Part shown: positions 35,955 through 45,719 of the stretch, one piece after another
How the letters are laid out: each line of letters starts with the position of its first letter
Numbering within the stretch: the first letter of the stretch is position 1
Source of the DNA: Vulgatibacter incomptus
GTDB taxonomy: Bacteria; Myxococcota; Myxococcia; Myxococcales; Vulgatibacteraceae
Assembly: GCF_001263175.1 (NCBI RefSeq)
Contig: NZ_CP012332.1
Span: 1,609,501 to 1,673,500 of the forward strand
Reading direction: 5' to 3'
Length of the DNA: 64,000 nucleotides
Notes under the pieces: model-generated
The model's database searches: none
What the model saw: the letters and a program-made list of their open reading frames with translations, nothing else
What the model was told of the DNA's origin: nothing
Program-made: the position numbers and the translations under genes

Positions 35955-36530
35955 ATGCGCATCCCCCACCCCACGAAGGCGCCGCTCCGGGACTCCCTGC
36001 GGGCGATGCGCCGGTCGTTCGGGGAGGACGCCCTCTCCCGGGGATCCGCCGCGATCGCCCTGCGCGTCCTCGAGCTCCCGGAGCTCGGGGCCCTTCGCAC
36101 CATCGCCCTCTACCAGTCGCTCCCCGGTGAGGTTCGGCTCACGCCCCTCTGGGAGGAGCTCGCGAGCCGCGGAACGCGCTGCGTCTTCCCCCGGGTGGTC
36201 CGCGGGACCAGGCGCCTCGACTTCGCCCCGGTGGTCGACCCCGCCGAGCTCGTGGCCGGCGTGCTCGGGATCCGGGAGCCCTCCGGCCCCGGCGTAGAGC
36301 TGCAGGAGATCGACGCATTCCTGGTGCCGGGCCTGGCCTTCGATCCGGGCGGCGGCCGGCTGGGCCAGGGAGGCGGCTACTACGACGCCACCCTCGCCGC
36401 GGCGCCCCGGGCCCTGCGCATCGGCGCCTGCCTGGACGAGCAGCTCCTGGACGAGGTCCCGGTGGAGGTCCACGACGCCCGTGTGGACATCGTGATCACG
36501 CCCACGCGGACCTTTCGCGCCCCGCGCTAG
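35955..36530 (+). CDS. 5-formyltetrahydrofolate cyclo-ligase
   Basis: The product is 191 aa from ATG 35955 (MRIPHPTKAPLRDSLRAMRR); an earlier in-frame ATG at 35853 would fall inside the 6S RNA and is rejected. The family motifs are KAPLRDSLRAMRR (N-terminal Lys/Arg), ALYQSLPGEV and the ATP-binding LVPGLAFDPGGGRLGQGGGYYD. The enzyme recycles 5-formyl-THF to methenyl-THF. It is preceded by the 6S RNA with a gap of about 65 bases and followed by tyrS. Confidence 0.92.
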   Translation: MRIPHPTKAPLRDSLRAMRRSFGEDALSRGSAAIALRVLELPELGALRTIALYQSLPGEVRLTPLWEELASRGTRCVFPRVVRGTRRLDFAPVVDPAELVAGVLGIREPSGPGVELQEIDAFLVPGLAFDPGGGRLGQGGGYYDATLAAAPRALRIGACLDEQLLDEVPVEVHDARVDIVITPTRTFRAPR

Positions 36531-36572
36531 CCGGGCGCCCCCTACGATTGCCCGCCGAAGGCTCCTCGCGGG

Positions 36573-37838
36573 ATGTTAGAAGCGCAAGGAATGAGCGACC
36601 TTCTTCGTCAGGCGACCCCGCAGGAGCAGCTCCAGGAGCTCGCCCGGGGCGCGATCGATCTCGTCACCTCCGAGGAGCTCCTCGCGCGGCTCCAGAAGTC
36701 GGTCGACGCGGGGGTTCCACTCACGGTGAAGGCGGGCTTCGACCCCACCGCTCCCGATCTCCACCTCGGCCACACCGTGCTCCTCCAGCGGATGGCGCGG
36801 TTCCAGCGCTTCGGGCACCGCGTGGTCTTCCTCATCGGCGACTTCACCGGCCGGATCGGCGATCCCACCGGTAAGAGCGCAGCTCGGCCTCCGCTCACGC
36901 AGGAGCAGGTCCTCGCCAACGCCGAGACCTACAAGACCCAGGTCTACCGGGTGCTCGATCCGGAGGCCACGGAGATCCGCTTCAACAGCGAGTGGTTCGG
37001 CGCCATGAGCTCCGCCGACATGATCGGCCTCGCGGCGCGTTACCCGGTGGCGCGGATGCTCGAGCGCGACGACTTCGCCAAGCGCTACCGCGAGGGGCGC
37101 TCGATCGCGATCCACGAGTTCCTCTACCCGCTGGTCCAGGGCTACGACTCGGTGGCGCTGAAGGCGGACGTCGAGCTCGGCGGGAGCGATCAGCTCTTCA
37201 ACCTCCTGGTGGGACGCGACCTCCAGCGCGACTTCGCCCAGCGGCCGCAGGTGGTGATCACCGGCCCGCTCCTCGAGGGCCTCGACGCGCGCCTCGATCC
37301 CGCCACCGGCAAGATCGTCGGCGACAAGATGTCGAAGTCCCTCGGCAACTACGTGGGGATCGCCGAGGCGCCGCAGGAGCAGTTCGGCAAGCTGATGTCG
37401 ATCACCGACGACCTGATGTGGCGCTACTACGAGCTGCTCTCGGGCCGCAGCCTCTCGGAGATCGCCGCGCTGAAGCAGGGGCATCCCAAGGCGGCAAAGG
37501 TCGCCTTCGCGAAGGAGATGGTGGCGCGCTTCCACAACGCCGCCGCCGCGGACGCCGCCGAAGCCCACTTCGAGCAGGTGATCGTCCGCAAGGAACGGCC
37601 CGACGAGGTCGAGATCCGCATGATGGCGCTGCCCGAGGGACAGGAGCGGATGCCGCTTGCCGCCGTCCTCGAGGGAGCGGGCCTCGCGTCGTCGCGGGGC
37701 GAGGCGCGTCGCCTGGTCGCCCAGGGAGGCGTGTCCATCGACGGCGCCCGCGCGGGCGATCCACAGGCCGAGCTGGCCGCCGGCACCTACGAGCTCAAGG
37801 TCGGCAAGCGCCGCTTCATGCGGGTCACGATCGCGTAA
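36573..37838 (+). CDS. tyrS: Tyrosyl-tRNA synthetase
   Basis: The product is 421 aa. The class I signatures are the HIGH-type [10 protein letters not shown] (about residue 50) and KMSKS (about residue 250). The C-terminal S4 domain ([23 protein letters not shown]) binds the tRNA anticodon arm. The sequence [29 protein letters not shown] is the TyrRS active site. ATG 36573 is used; ATG 36591 is an alternative. It is charged with tyrosine-tRNA formation. No tRNA gene or T-box leader is seen beside it. Confidence 0.96.
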   Translation: MLEAQGMSDLLRQATPQEQLQELARGAIDLVTSEELLARLQKSVDAGVPLTVKAGFDPTAPDLHLGHTVLLQRMARFQRFGHRVVFLIGDFTGRIGDPTGKSAARPPLTQEQVLANAETYKTQVYRVLDPEATEIRFNSEWFGAMSSADMIGLAARYPVARMLERDDFAKRYREGRSIAIHEFLYPLVQGYDSVALKADVELGGSDQLFNLLVGRDLQRDFAQRPQVVITGPLLEGLDARLDPATGKIVGDKMSKSLGNYVGIAEAPQEQFGKLMSITDDLMWRYYELLSGRSLSEIAALKQGHPKAAKVAFAKEMVARFHNAAAADAAEAHFEQVIVRKERPDEVEIRMMALPEGQERMPLAAVLEGAGLASSRGEARRLVAQGGVSIDGARAGDPQAELAAGTYELKVGKRRFMRVTIA

Positions 37839-37888
37839 CGCCCGAGCGCAGGCCTTCGAACTTGGCTCATCGCGGACGCCGCGTCGGG

Positions 37889-38515
37889 TCACGTCGGCGC
37901 TGCGCGCCGGACCGAGCGCCACCCGACCCGGAGCAGCCATGAGTGCGGGAGGGAGACGGTCGGATCTCCAGGACCGGCCGCGAAGGGGTCCGCGGCGATC
38001 GGAGCCGGCCGGCCCTGCCGCAGCGCGTGGACGCGGGCGTTGCCCAGCACGTAGGCGATGGCGTTCCGAACCTCGCGCGGCGTGCGCAGCACGTGCGAGT
38101 GGAAGCGGTCGGCGAACACCCTGCCCTTGCGCTTCATGAGGCGGTTGAGGCCGCGCGCGATCCGCACGCAGAGGCCCTGCACCCCGCGCGAGAGCGCCTG
38201 GCCGTCCCGCGCCTCGACGACGAGGTGGAGGTGGTTCCCCTGCACCGAATGGTGCGTGAGCCTCATGCCCAGCCGGTCCGAGCCCGCGAACAGCGCCTTC
38301 TCGAGGATGCGGTAACAGCGCTGCGTCCGAAGGTTCCAGACCTCGTCCCGCATCCGCAAGGTCACGTGGACCGGATACCGGCTCGCAAGCGGTCCGCGTG
38401 CCTCGTGCGAAACGCCCGCCCTCGACCCGGCGGGCTTCCGCCCGGCGCCGGCACGCTTCCCTCCCCACGTCGGCAGTCGAAACTCCATCTGCGTGGCTTT
38501 GGTCCGCTTCGCCAT
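37889..38515 (-). CDS. REP-associated Y1-type transposase (RAYT/IS200-like)
   Basis: The product is 208 aa, starting at ATG 38515 with GGGGGAA at good spacing. The N-terminal RxGAGRK motif (GGKRAGAGRKPAG) and PVHVTLR are typical of chromosomal TnpA_REP proteins. The HUH motif appears as HLHLVVEA (about residue 105). The candidate catalytic Tyr is in NAIAYVLGNARVHA (about residue 165). These single-copy, non-mobile relatives of IS200 transposases act on REP palindromes. Three copies of a palindromic repeat lie elsewhere in this window, although none directly flanks the gene. Confidence 0.88.
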   Translation of the reverse strand: MAKRTKATQMEFRLPTWGGKRAGAGRKPAGSRAGVSHEARGPLASRYPVHVTLRMRDEVWNLRTQRCYRILEKALFAGSDRLGMRLTHHSVQGNHLHLVVEARDGQALSRGVQGLCVRIARGLNRLMKRKGRVFADRFHSHVLRTPREVRNAIAYVLGNARVHALRQGRPAPIAADPFAAGPGDPTVSLPHSWLLRVGWRSVRRAAPT

Positions 38516-38608
38516 TGCGTTCCCCCCGGAACTTGATTCGGCAATGATTCTCTCACGAATGGCAGACCGGCACAAGGGGTGTCGGGTTTGATCCGGGGTC
38601 CAGACCGG

Positions 38609-38684
38609 GTACATCTCTGACACTCGAGCCCGGGGACATTCCTGACGCTCTTCTTCGAAAGCCCATAGACATCCGTGACACTCG
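38609..38684. repeat. Three imperfect 17-bp direct repeats upstream of the transposase gene
   Basis: The pattern ACATnnnTGACnCTC occurs at about 38611-38625 (ACATCTCTGACACTC), 38636-38650 (ACATTCCTGACGCTC) and 38669-38683 (ACATCCGTGACACTC). The region 38516-38747 has no gene. The words resemble outer ends of insertion elements whose ends read GTGTCAGAGATGTACCC, so a degraded element or stacked ends is likely; this is inference. Confidence 0.55.
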
Positions 38685-38747
38685 TCCGATGCCCTGGAAC
38701 GAGACAGACGTGGACACGGAAAGAGCGTGGGGACGCCGCTGGCGCCT

Positions 38748-39068
38748 CTAGCCGATCGTCCGCTCGCGGCGGAGCTCCACGATCACCTCGCGGGCCCCCG
38801 AGACCTTCCGACAGTTCCAGGTGAAGCCGAGCTGGCGGGCCTGGAGAAACAGGGCCATCACCTTCGGGAAGAGCGGCACCCCGACCGCGGCAGCGGCGAC
38901 GCCCAGCTTCGTTCCGGGGAAGAGGCGCCTCGCGATCCCCGGGAGCATCGCGGCGCGGCGCCCCTCCACGATCAGATCGACGTCCGCGCCCTTCGAGGCG
39001 GCCTCGAGGAACCGCGCCGAGAGCTCGAACGCGGGCAGGGATTCGCGGAGGAGGACGACGTCGGGCAC
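38748..39068 (-). CDS. Orphan hypothetical protein
   Basis: The product is 106 aa, starting at GTG 39068; no clear ribosome-binding site is seen. It begins MPDVVLLRESLPAFELSARFLEAASKG and has a hydrophobic middle (TKLGVAAAAVGVPLFPKVMALFLQ). The amphipathic pattern looks like a folded protein, but I do not recognise it. It lies alone between the transposase patch and the nucleotidyltransferase module. Confidence 0.5.
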   Translation of the reverse strand: MPDVVLLRESLPAFELSARFLEAASKGADVDLIVEGRRAAMLPGIARRLFPGTKLGVAAAAVGVPLFPKVMALFLQARQLGFTWNCRKVSGAREVIVELRRERTIG

Positions 39069-39116
39069 GGCGCCCAGTCAACCTTTCGCCCGGGCCGCCG
39101 TCAACGACGTAGCCGT

Positions 39117-39686
39117 TCAGTCCTCGGATTCTCTTCGTGCCTTTTCGAGGAGGTCATCTACCCCCAGAGCGGCAGACCAGCGGGCGAGGTAATCCCCGTC
39201 CAACTCCGGCCCCGAGATCCGGAAGACTTGCACGACATCCCGCCATTGCGTGCTGGAGAGCTCGCCACCGGAACGGAACCAGAGCAGCTTGCGGAGGATG
39301 GTGTCCTCCGCGGATTTGACGAACAGCCGATGTCCCGGGCGAATCTCGATGGCCCTTCGTCTGGTGAACTCCTCCTCGTCAAAGGGGCCAGAGCGGCGGA
39401 TGAAGAGGTCGATCTTCAGGGCGGTGGGAAGGTAGAAGATGTTCCAGGAGCTCTTTTGGGCTGCCGCTTCCCGGAGCGCCTCGTCGTCGACCTCGAAATC
39501 GGGGCCAAGCGCGGAGACGAGGGCGCTCACCTGATCGGGCCGCAGGTCGACGACGAAATCCAAGTCGTTCGTCGCGCGGGGCTCGCCCTGCAGCGAGCTC
39601 GCCAGGCTACCTCCGAGAAAGTAGCCGGCGCCGATTCGTTCGAACGCGCTCCCGAGTCGGAGCGCGACGTCGAGGATGTTCTCCAT
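39117..39686 (-). CDS. Nucleotidyltransferase-fold protein of a two-gene module
   Basis: The product is 189 aa, starting at ATG 39686. The signature of pol-beta-type nucleotidyltransferases is FLGGSLASSL followed by TNDLDFVVDL (about residues 24-48), giving the GGS and DxD elements. LKIDLFIRR supplies the third acidic position (about residue 94). The C-terminal half is helical (SAEDTILRKLLWFRSGG, then QWRDVVQVFRISG). It starts two bases after the stop of the small upstream gene, so they are co-translated. The pair resembles MNT/AbiEii-type toxin-antitoxin modules, but neither role is shown by sequence. Confidence 0.82.
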   Translation of the reverse strand: MENILDVALRLGSAFERIGAGYFLGGSLASSLQGEPRATNDLDFVVDLRPDQVSALVSALGPDFEVDDEALREAAAQKSSWNIFYLPTALKIDLFIRRSGPFDEEEFTRRRAIEIRPGHRLFVKSAEDTILRKLLWFRSGGELSSTQWRDVVQVFRISGPELDGDYLARWSAALGVDDLLEKARRESED

Positions 39687-39688
39687 CG

Positions 39689-39922
39689 TCAGCCTCCCGA
39701 CTCTCGGCTCCGAGACCGGACTCCGTAGACGACCTCCATGAACCGCTCTCGGAGCTCGACGTCGGAGGCATTCGGATGACGAGCCCGGATCCCCAGCCGG
39801 GTCATCTCCCGGGCCGCCGACGTCAACGAGGCGGCCGCCTCCAGGCGCTCGACCTCGGACTTGGAGCGGAGCAGCTCGACGTAGCGGCGACGGGCTTCGG
39901 GGCGAGTGTCCTGTTCCATCAT
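39689..39922 (-). CDS. Small helical partner of the nucleotidyltransferase
   Basis: The product is 77 aa, starting at ATG 39922 (or 39919). It is charged and helical ([28 protein letters not shown], then [20 protein letters not shown]). Small proteins with the pattern RYxELLRxxxxxxRLxxA...RxRHPxxSxxELxxRF are often encoded directly before nucleotidyltransferase genes; that memory needs a search to confirm. Position and size fit an antitoxin or cofactor. Confidence 0.72.
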   Translation of the reverse strand: MMEQDTRPEARRRYVELLRSKSEVERLEAAASLTSAAREMTRLGIRARHPNASDVELRERFMEVVYGVRSRSRESGG

Positions 39923-39997
39923 GTGAACAGGATACCATCCTCCCGCCGGAGCACCGTTCCGTTGGCCTTTTGCGACCATCATCACTAGAGTCCCGCC

Positions 39998-40082
39998 ATT
40001 CGCTCGGGGCGCGTCCGCAGACGGACGCTGAGATGAACCCGTGGAACCTGATCCGGTTCGAACCGGCGGAGGGAAGCGATGC
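39998..40082 (+). promoter_or_regulatory. TPP (THI-box) riboswitch
   Basis: The conserved words are present in order: CTCGGGGCGC, GACGCTGAGATGAACCC (CUGAGA pyrimidine-sensing bulge), GAACCTGATCCGGTTCGAACCGGCGGAGGGAAGCGA. P1 pairs TCGCT (40000-40004) with AGCGA (40075-40079). It lies 50 bases before thiC and should lower thiC expression when thiamine pyrophosphate is abundant. Confidence 0.95.
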
Positions 40083-40131
40083 GTGGGCACGTCCGTCCTC
40101 CGACTCAAGCTACCTGCCCGGAGGACATTCG

Positions 40132-41892
<1,761 letters not shown>

Positions 41893-41902
41893 CGGGCACC
41901 CC

Positions 41903-41928
41903 GGGCGCTCGTGACGAAACGAGCGCCC
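41903..41928 (+). terminator. thiC terminator
   Basis: GGGCGCTCGT and ACGAGCGCCC form a perfect 10-bp stem around GACGAA, followed by TT. It begins 11 bases after the thiC stop. Confidence 0.8.
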
Positions 41929-42021
41929 TTCCCCGCCCGCCCCGTCCCGGGCTCGGCGGCCGGAAAACACAACGCCCACCCTCCAGTCGTCCCGGTGGAC
42001 GAGTGGGGAGCGGGCGTCGGG

Positions 42022-42044
42022 CCGGCTTTGCTCTCGAAAGCCGG
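42022..42044 (-). terminator. Possible terminator of the sigma factor gene
   Basis: CCGGCTTT (42022-42029) pairs with AAAGCCGG (42037-42044) immediately after the stop of the minus-strand sigma gene. There is no T-run, so the call rests on position and stem. Confidence 0.5.
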
Positions 42045-42046
42045 GC

Positions 42047-42754
42047 CTACGCGGCCTCGTGGAGGTCCTCGAGGGCGCGGCGCAAAAAGGTGCGGGTCTG
42101 GAGCTCCACCTGGCGCACGCGCTCGCGGGAGAGTCCCCACCGCTTGCCGATCTGCTCCAGGGTCTGCGGCGTGTCGGAGCTGAGGCGCTCCTCGAGGATG
42201 TCCCAGCCCAGGGGGCCGATCCGCTTGCGGTAGCGCTCGAGGCGGCTCCGGACCAGGTCGGAGGACTCCGCGGCGAAGTACGAGTCGTCGGGGGCCGGGC
42301 CCTCGTCGGGGAGCCGATCGAGGCCGGTGATCTCGCCCTCCTCGTCCACCGCAACGTCGAGGGAGATGTCCCGCAGGCCGCGGCGCTTCCCGTCCTCGCC
42401 GCCTCGCACAGAGGAGTGGACCTCCTTCAGGTACTTCTGGATGTAGGCGCGGATCCACCAGATGGCGTAGGTCGAGAACCGGGTCCCTTTGTGCGTGTCG
42501 AACTTCTCGACCGCGCGCATCAGCCCGATGTTCCCCTCCTGGACGAGGTCGTCGAGGCGCGCGCCGCGGCCCATGCTCCGCTTGGCGACGGCCACCACGA
42601 AGGGGAGGTTCCTCTTGATCAGCTCGTCGCGCGCCCGGGAATTTCCTTTGCGGGCGAGGAGCGCGAGATCCCGCTCCTCTTCCCGGCTCAGGGCCTGGTA
42701 GCGCGGAAGAGCTCGCAAGTACCTCTGAAGCTCTTCGAACTCGCTCTTGACCAT
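42047..42754 (-). CDS. RpoH-like sigma-70 family factor
   Basis: The product is 235 aa. Region 2 contains RARDELIKRNLPFVVAVAKRSMGRGARLDDLVQEGNIGLMRAVEKFD and the -10 recognition helix RFSTYAIWWIRAYIQKYLKE. Region 4 ends with TLEQIGKRWGLSRERVRQVELQTRTFLRRAL, the -35-binding helix-turn-helix. Region 1.1 is absent and region 3 is short, as in RpoH-type alternative factors. The regulon cannot be predicted from sequence alone; myxobacteria use several such factors in heat shock and development. Confidence 0.92.
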   Translation of the reverse strand: MVKSEFEELQRYLRALPRYQALSREEERDLALLARKGNSRARDELIKRNLPFVVAVAKRSMGRGARLDDLVQEGNIGLMRAVEKFDTHKGTRFSTYAIWWIRAYIQKYLKEVHSSVRGGEDGKRRGLRDISLDVAVDEEGEITGLDRLPDEGPAPDDSYFAAESSDLVRSRLERYRKRIGPLGWDILEERLSSDTPQTLEQIGKRWGLSRERVRQVELQTRTFLRRALEDLHEAA

Positions 42755-43049
42755 TTTAGAAGCCTCTTTCTCCCGGCGGGTCCCGCCGCCAGGCTACGTT
42801 ACGTCACGTCATGGGATGACCGAGCGCTCCATTGGTTTCGCTTCGAAACTCATTTGTGCCCTTGGCTCGCCCTTCATCCGGGCCCGGCGGAGCGACGACG
42901 CACACGGGCGCTCGGCAGGCGCCCCGGGAACGCGGTCTTCGGCCCGTGCCGATCCTCCGGGAAGCCCATAACACCGGAGGCGGGATATTCTGCCCGCCCG
43001 GACCCGGGGAGTAGCCAACGCAATACGATGTTGAAGGGGCCGGCATCTC

Positions 43050-43150
43050 CCCCGAGCGAAGCCGAAGGCGGAGCAGACAAAAAAGGAGCGTTTCCGCGCG
43101 GAGCGCGGCTGAAGAAATCGGCCCCGCTTCAAGCGGGACCGACTTCTTCA
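43050..43150 (-). repeat. Composite double-hairpin repeat, copy B
   Basis: Read on the minus strand, a long hairpin (43150-43110) opens TGAAGAAGTCGG and closes CCGATTTCTTCA, with a stem of about 18-20 bp and two mismatches. A second hairpin, CCGCGC-TCC-GCGCGG (43108-43094), follows. The core reads CGCTCCTTTTTTGTCTGCTC and then CCGCCTTCGGCTTCGCT (43090-43053). Order and core match copies A and C. It lies in the 443-bp gap 42755-43197, which has no gene. Confidence 0.78.
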
Positions 43151-43197
43151 CACGCTCTGAGCCGGCTGCTGAGGAAATCTTCCCCCCGGGAGGAAGC

Positions 43198-44571
43198 CTA
43201 CAGGAAGATCTTCCCCGGATTGAGGATCCCGAGGGGATCGAAGACGCCCTTCAGGGCGCGCTGGAGCCCGATCAGCCCTTCCCCCTGCTCGAGCGGGAGG
43301 AAGTCGCGCTTGGCGAGGCCGACGCCGTGCTCGCCCGTGATGGTGCCCCCGAGGTCGAGGGCCACCCGGATCACGTCGTCCACGCAGGCGTTCACCCGGG
43401 GCCGCTCCTCTTCGCGGTCGAAGAGCACGTTGGCGTGTAGGTTGCCGTCGCCTGCGTGCCCATAGGTGGCCACCGTCAGCCCGTGCGTCCGGCCGAGGGC
43501 CTTGAGCCGCTCCACCGCCTCGGGGATCCGCGACCGCGGAACCACGATGTCCTCGCTCACCTTGAGGGGATGGAGGAGCCGAAGGGCCTCGGAGACCCGG
43601 CGCCTCGTGGCCCAGAGGTCGCGGCGCTGGGTCTCCGTCTGGGCGACCAGGACGTCGATCGCCCCGCTCTCGAGGGCGATCCCGCCGAGGCGCTCGAGCT
43701 GCCGCATCACGGCCTCGCCCTCGTCGCCATCGGTCTCTGCGAGGATGGCGGACCGCGCGCCGTCCGGAAAGCGGTACGGCCCCTTGCGCGAGCTGGCGTC
43801 GATGGAGCAGTCGTCGAAGAGCTCCAGGGTGCGGGGGAGGATCCCCGCGCCGAGGATCCCGGCCACCGCACGGGCGGCGGAGCCCTCGTCGGGGAAGATG
43901 CAGAGCGCGGTGCGGATCTCCCGCGGCAGGGGCACGAGCCGCAAGGTGATCTCGGTGATCACCGCGAGGGTGCCCTCGCTGCCCACCAGGAGCGCGGTGA
44001 GGTCGTAGCCCGCGACGCCCTTGATCGTCCGCTTGCCGGTCCGCACCACCTCGCCGGAGGGGAGCACGGCCTCGAGCCCGAGCACGTAGTCCCGGGTAAC
44101 GCCGTACTTGAGGGCCCTCGGGCCCCCGGCGTTCTCGGCGACGTTGCCACCGATGCTGCACGTCTCCCAGGAGTTGGGATCGGGTGGATAGAAGAGGCCG
44201 GCCTCTTCCGCGGCGGCCATCACCTGACCGGTGACGCAGCCTGGCTGGACCACCAGGGTGAGGTCCTCGCGTGAGAGCTCGAGGATCCGGTTCATCCGCT
44301 CCATCGAGAGCGCGATCCCGCCGGGGAGCGGGAGGGAGCCGCCGCTCTTCCCCGTCCGCGCCGCGCAGGGCGTCACCGGGATCCGATGGGCGGAGGCGAA
44401 GCGCATCACCTCCGCGACGTCTTCGGTTGACGACGGGAAGACGACCGCCGCCGGAGCGTGGGCCCCGAGGCCCGACTCGTCGCGGGCGTAGGCCCCCAGG
44501 GTCTCGGGATCCCACGGCCGGACCTTCTCCGCACCGATCCGCGCCGAGAGCTCACTCCACCGTGGGTCCAT
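43198..44571 (-). CDS. FAD-binding oxidase (glycolate oxidase GlcD/D-lactate dehydrogenase type)
   Basis: The product is 457 aa. The FAD-binding PCMH domain has VVFPSSTEDVAEVMRFA, PVTPCAARTGKSGGSLPLPGGIAL and SWETCSIGGNVAENAGGPRALKYGVTRDYVLGLEAVLPSG. The C-terminal cap has ATYGHAGDGNLHANVLF and GGTITGEHGVGLAKRDFLPLE, with the metal/substrate His residues. The family oxidises 2-hydroxy acids. It starts four bases after folE in the queD-folE operon, an unexpected partner; the substrate is not readable. Confidence 0.92.
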   Translation of the reverse strand: MDPRWSELSARIGAEKVRPWDPETLGAYARDESGLGAHAPAAVVFPSSTEDVAEVMRFASAHRIPVTPCAARTGKSGGSLPLPGGIALSMERMNRILELSREDLTLVVQPGCVTGQVMAAAEEAGLFYPPDPNSWETCSIGGNVAENAGGPRALKYGVTRDYVLGLEAVLPSGEVVRTGKRTIKGVAGYDLTALLVGSEGTLAVITEITLRLVPLPREIRTALCIFPDEGSAARAVAGILGAGILPRTLELFDDCSIDASSRKGPYRFPDGARSAILAETDGDEGEAVMRQLERLGGIALESGAIDVLVAQTETQRRDLWATRRRVSEALRLLHPLKVSEDIVVPRSRIPEAVERLKALGRTHGLTVATYGHAGDGNLHANVLFDREEERPRVNACVDDVIRVALDLGGTITGEHGVGLAKRDFLPLEQGEGLIGLQRALKGVFDPLGILNPGKIFL

Positions 44572-44575
44572 TTCG

Positions 44576-45196
44576 CTACCTCCCGGAGATCCGCCCGACG
44601 AAGCGCTCGCGCAGCTCCGGCCGCGACGCGAACTCCCCCGTGAAGGCCTCGGTGATCGCGCGCGCCTGGGAGCGCCGCTCCCCGCGAGTCGTCATGCAGG
44701 TCTGCTCGGCCTCCAGGACCACGGCCGCGCCGGCGGATCCCAGCTCCCGCCGGATCGCTTCCGCGATCTCCCGAGCCAGCGTCTCCTGGAGGATCAGCCG
44801 ATGGGCGAAGGCGTCCACGAGGCGTGCGAGCCGCGAGAAGCCGACCACACGCCCTGCGGGGAGGTACGCCACGTGCGCCACGCCGCGATACGGGAGCAGG
44901 TGGTGGGGGCACATCGACTGGAAGTCGATCGAAGTGACCACGACCATCTCGTCGGCTGCGGGCTTTCGCTCCTCGTAGAAGTCGCCGAGGACCTCGCGTG
45001 CGCTCCGGTCGTAGCCATCGAGGAACTCCTCGGCCCAGGCCTTGGCCACGCGATGCGGCGTCTCCCGCACGTTGGCGTCGGAGAGATCCACGCCGCAGCC
45101 CTCGAGGAAGAGGCGGATCCCCGCCGCCATCTTCTCGGGATCGGGAGGGGCGATCCGCGGCGTCTCGCCAGGGGCGGCGTCGCGATCAGCTCCCAT
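44576..45196 (-). CDS. folE: GTP cyclohydrolase I
   Basis: The product is 206 aa. The zinc site CPHHLLPYRGVAHVAYLP (Cys and His at about residues 95-98) and the later Cys in AEQTCMTTRG are present, as are SIDFQSMC and VVGFSRLARLVDAFAHRLILQE. It makes 7,8-dihydroneopterin triphosphate from GTP for folate or queuosine. Its start overlaps the end of queD by 11 bases. Confidence 0.96.
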   Translation of the reverse strand: MGADRDAAPGETPRIAPPDPEKMAAGIRLFLEGCGVDLSDANVRETPHRVAKAWAEEFLDGYDRSAREVLGDFYEERKPAADEMVVVTSIDFQSMCPHHLLPYRGVAHVAYLPAGRVVGFSRLARLVDAFAHRLILQETLAREIAEAIRRELGSAGAAVVLEAEQTCMTTRGERRSQARAITEAFTGEFASRPELRERFVGRISGR

Positions 45197-45554
45197 GTCC
45201 CGCTCCTCGGTAGACCACCGAGTACTCGGGCGTCTCGAAGAGCACGATCTCCTTGAGCCCCGGGATCTTCGGCGCGAGCTCGCCCCACATCCAGACCACG
45301 ATGTTCTCGGCGGTGGGGTTCTCGAGGAAGTCGTTGAGCGTGTGGTGGTCGCAGCGGTCGAGCGCGTGCTCCCACACCTGCAGCCGGAGGTCCTCGAAGT
45401 CCATCACCATGCCGGTGGCCGGATCGACCTCGCGCTCCACCGTCACGAGCAGTTTGTAGTTGTGCCCATGCATGCGGAAGCAGACTCCCTTGTGGAAGGG
45501 AAGCCGATGGGCCGCCGAGAAGAGGAACTCGACGCGAAGCTCGACCTTGGGCAT
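45186..45554 (-). CDS. queD: 6-carboxytetrahydropterin synthase QueD (PTPS family)
   Basis: The product is 122 aa. Zinc-binding His residues occur in FSAAHRLPFHKGVCFRMHGHNYKL (about residues 15-33). The catalytic Cys is in KGVCFRMHGHNY, and the second catalytic set is LDRCDHHTLND with PTAENIVVWMW. It converts dihydroneopterin triphosphate for queuosine synthesis. Overlap with folE places consecutive pathway steps together. Confidence 0.93.
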   Translation of the reverse strand: MPKVELRVEFLFSAAHRLPFHKGVCFRMHGHNYKLLVTVEREVDPATGMVMDFEDLRLQVWEHALDRCDHHTLNDFLENPTAENIVVWMWGELAPKIPGLKEIVLFETPEYSVVYRGAGHGS

Positions 45555-45628
45555 GGGGGCACGATCTCCTTGCGGGCCGCCTGCCTGCGCGAAGGATCGA
45601 GCCCTTCCGAAGGCGCCGTGCGGACCAG

Positions 45629-45656
45629 GGGGCAGAGGTAGCGAAACCCCTGCCCC
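45629..45656 (-). terminator. Hairpin downstream of the DUF2203 gene
   Basis: GGGGCAGAGG (45629-45638) and CCCCTGCCCC (45647-45656) pair with one mismatch. The hairpin lies 64 bases past the stop of the minus-strand DUF2203 gene and 75 bases before queD. There is no T-run; it may end the upstream transcript or sit in the queD leader. Confidence 0.4.
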
Positions 45657-45719
45657 GGCGCAATGCCTTCCCGCTCCCCTGGCGATCGGTTCGCCGACGG
45701 GCGCCGCCCAGCTTGTCGA

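Noticed and set aside
37839-37888. tRNA gene beside tyrS
   Set aside because: No cloverleaf or T-loop consensus is present.
45555-45719. preQ1 riboswitch before queD
   Set aside because: No preQ1-I or preQ1-II core is visible; the only structure is a plain hairpin that fits a terminator.
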